Positions 20,502-20,797 of a stretch of DNA of 20,797 nt are shown here, piece after piece (the first letter of the stretch is position 1; the number at the start of each line of letters is the position of its first letter). Under the pieces are notes generated by a model. The model worked only from the letters and a program-made list of their open reading frames with translations, ran no database searches and had not been told where the DNA came from. This DNA is from CAZQRP01 sp964596125 (lineage in GTDB: Bacteria; Chloroflexota; Dehalococcoidia; GIF9; UBA5629): positions 1-20,797 of the forward strand of contig CAZQRP010000035.1 in NCBI GenBank assembly GCA_964596125.1. Direction: 5' to 3'. Made by a program: the position numbers and the translations under genes.

Positions 20502-20797
20502 TACTTAACCTCCTCTTATGGTTTGACATTTACTCAACAATATACCGTATTATTTCTGAACTATTATTGAAATTCTTGCACAAATATCACTAATAGTTAT
20601 GTAGCTATATCAACCAGTTGTGTGTGATCTGCTTAAAACAGAATTGTAAATGCAGATAACCAGTGATAGTCAATTTACCCTAATTCACGCAATATTGTCA
20701 AACTCCAACTATTATACCCTTGTGTCCATGAGAAAAATTAGCTAGATAGCGTATCCTATTTTGTGTAAATTCCAAATAGAAGAAAAAAGGGCGTATC
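20502..20797. other. 296-nt upstream region of the AOR-2 operon
   Basis: No gene seen up to the window end. It holds the operon's ribosome site, a long leader with two perfect inverted repeats (AACTATTA 20559-20566 with TAATAGTT 20591-20598; ATCTGC 20627-20632 with GCAGAT 20652-20657), and the promoter candidate at 20672-20701. Confidence 0.55.
20672..20701 (-). promoter_or_regulatory. Sigma-70-type promoter candidate of the AOR-2 operon
   Basis: TTGACA on the minus strand (20701-20696) is followed after 18 nt by TAAATT (20677-20672). The -35 lies in the 14-mer TTTGACAATATTGC (20702-20689), identical to that before the AOR-1 operon. The predicted leader is about 165 nt. Confidence 0.55.

Noticed and set aside
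1..20797. CRISPR arrays, tRNA/rRNA genes, insertion sequences
   Set aside because: No regularly spaced repeats, no cloverleaf-like sequence and no transposase or terminal repeats were seen when reading both strands.

Overview
The window looks like an accessory catabolic region from an anaerobic bacterium of the Dehalococcoidia (Chloroflexota). The main evidence is a reductive dehalogenase pair (rdhA-rdhB) whose N-terminus, Fe-S motifs and membrane anchor resemble those of Dehalococcoides. It is surrounded by oxygen-sensitive molybdenum or tungsten enzymes and multi-[4Fe-4S] ferredoxins. I see no rRNA, tRNA, CRISPR array, transposase or phage gene. The assignment is inferred from protein features only.

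Layout. Positions 1-54 are the last 18 codons of a [2Fe-2S] subunit of a xanthine-dehydrogenase/CO-dehydrogenase type molybdenum hydroxylase (+). An iron-sulfur flavoprotein (334-1227, +) follows. From 1306 to 15189 everything is on the minus strand. In reading order (right to left) this is: a four-cluster ferredoxin with a tungsten aldehyde:ferredoxin oxidoreductase (AOR copy 1), rdhA-rdhB, a benzoylformate-decarboxylase-like ThDP enzyme, a molybdopterin oxidoreductase of the acetylene-hydratase-like group, a DUF1893 protein, a third four-cluster ferredoxin overlapping an NAD(P)H/FAD oxidoreductase, and a second molybdopterin oxidoreductase. At 15725-17756 (+) lies a LutB-like LUD/ferredoxin protein overlapping a two-CCG-domain protein. 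The right end (20501-17830, -) repeats the AOR unit as ferredoxin, zinc-ribbon protein and AOR copy 2.

How the genes may work together (inference). The ThDP enzyme would decarboxylate a 2-oxo acid to an aldehyde, and the AORs would oxidise that aldehyde to an acid and pass electrons to their dedicated ferredoxins. The third ferredoxin has its 16 cysteines at the same residue numbers as the AOR ferredoxins. It is fused by gene overlap to a flavoprotein, as expected for an AorA/AorC-type link to NAD(H). The LUD/CCG pair and the dehalogenase are further possible electron entry or exit points. The dehalogenase keeps the outline of a Tat signal peptide but has lost the twin arginines, so it may work in the cytoplasm with this soluble electron pool.

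Regulation. No regulator gene is present. Both AOR operons share an identical 14-bp sequence containing a perfect TTGACA box, followed by long leaders. Several intergenic regions hold inverted or direct repeats. The most striking is a 14+14-nt inverted repeat with an inner hairpin, 45 nt upstream of the third ferredoxin gene.
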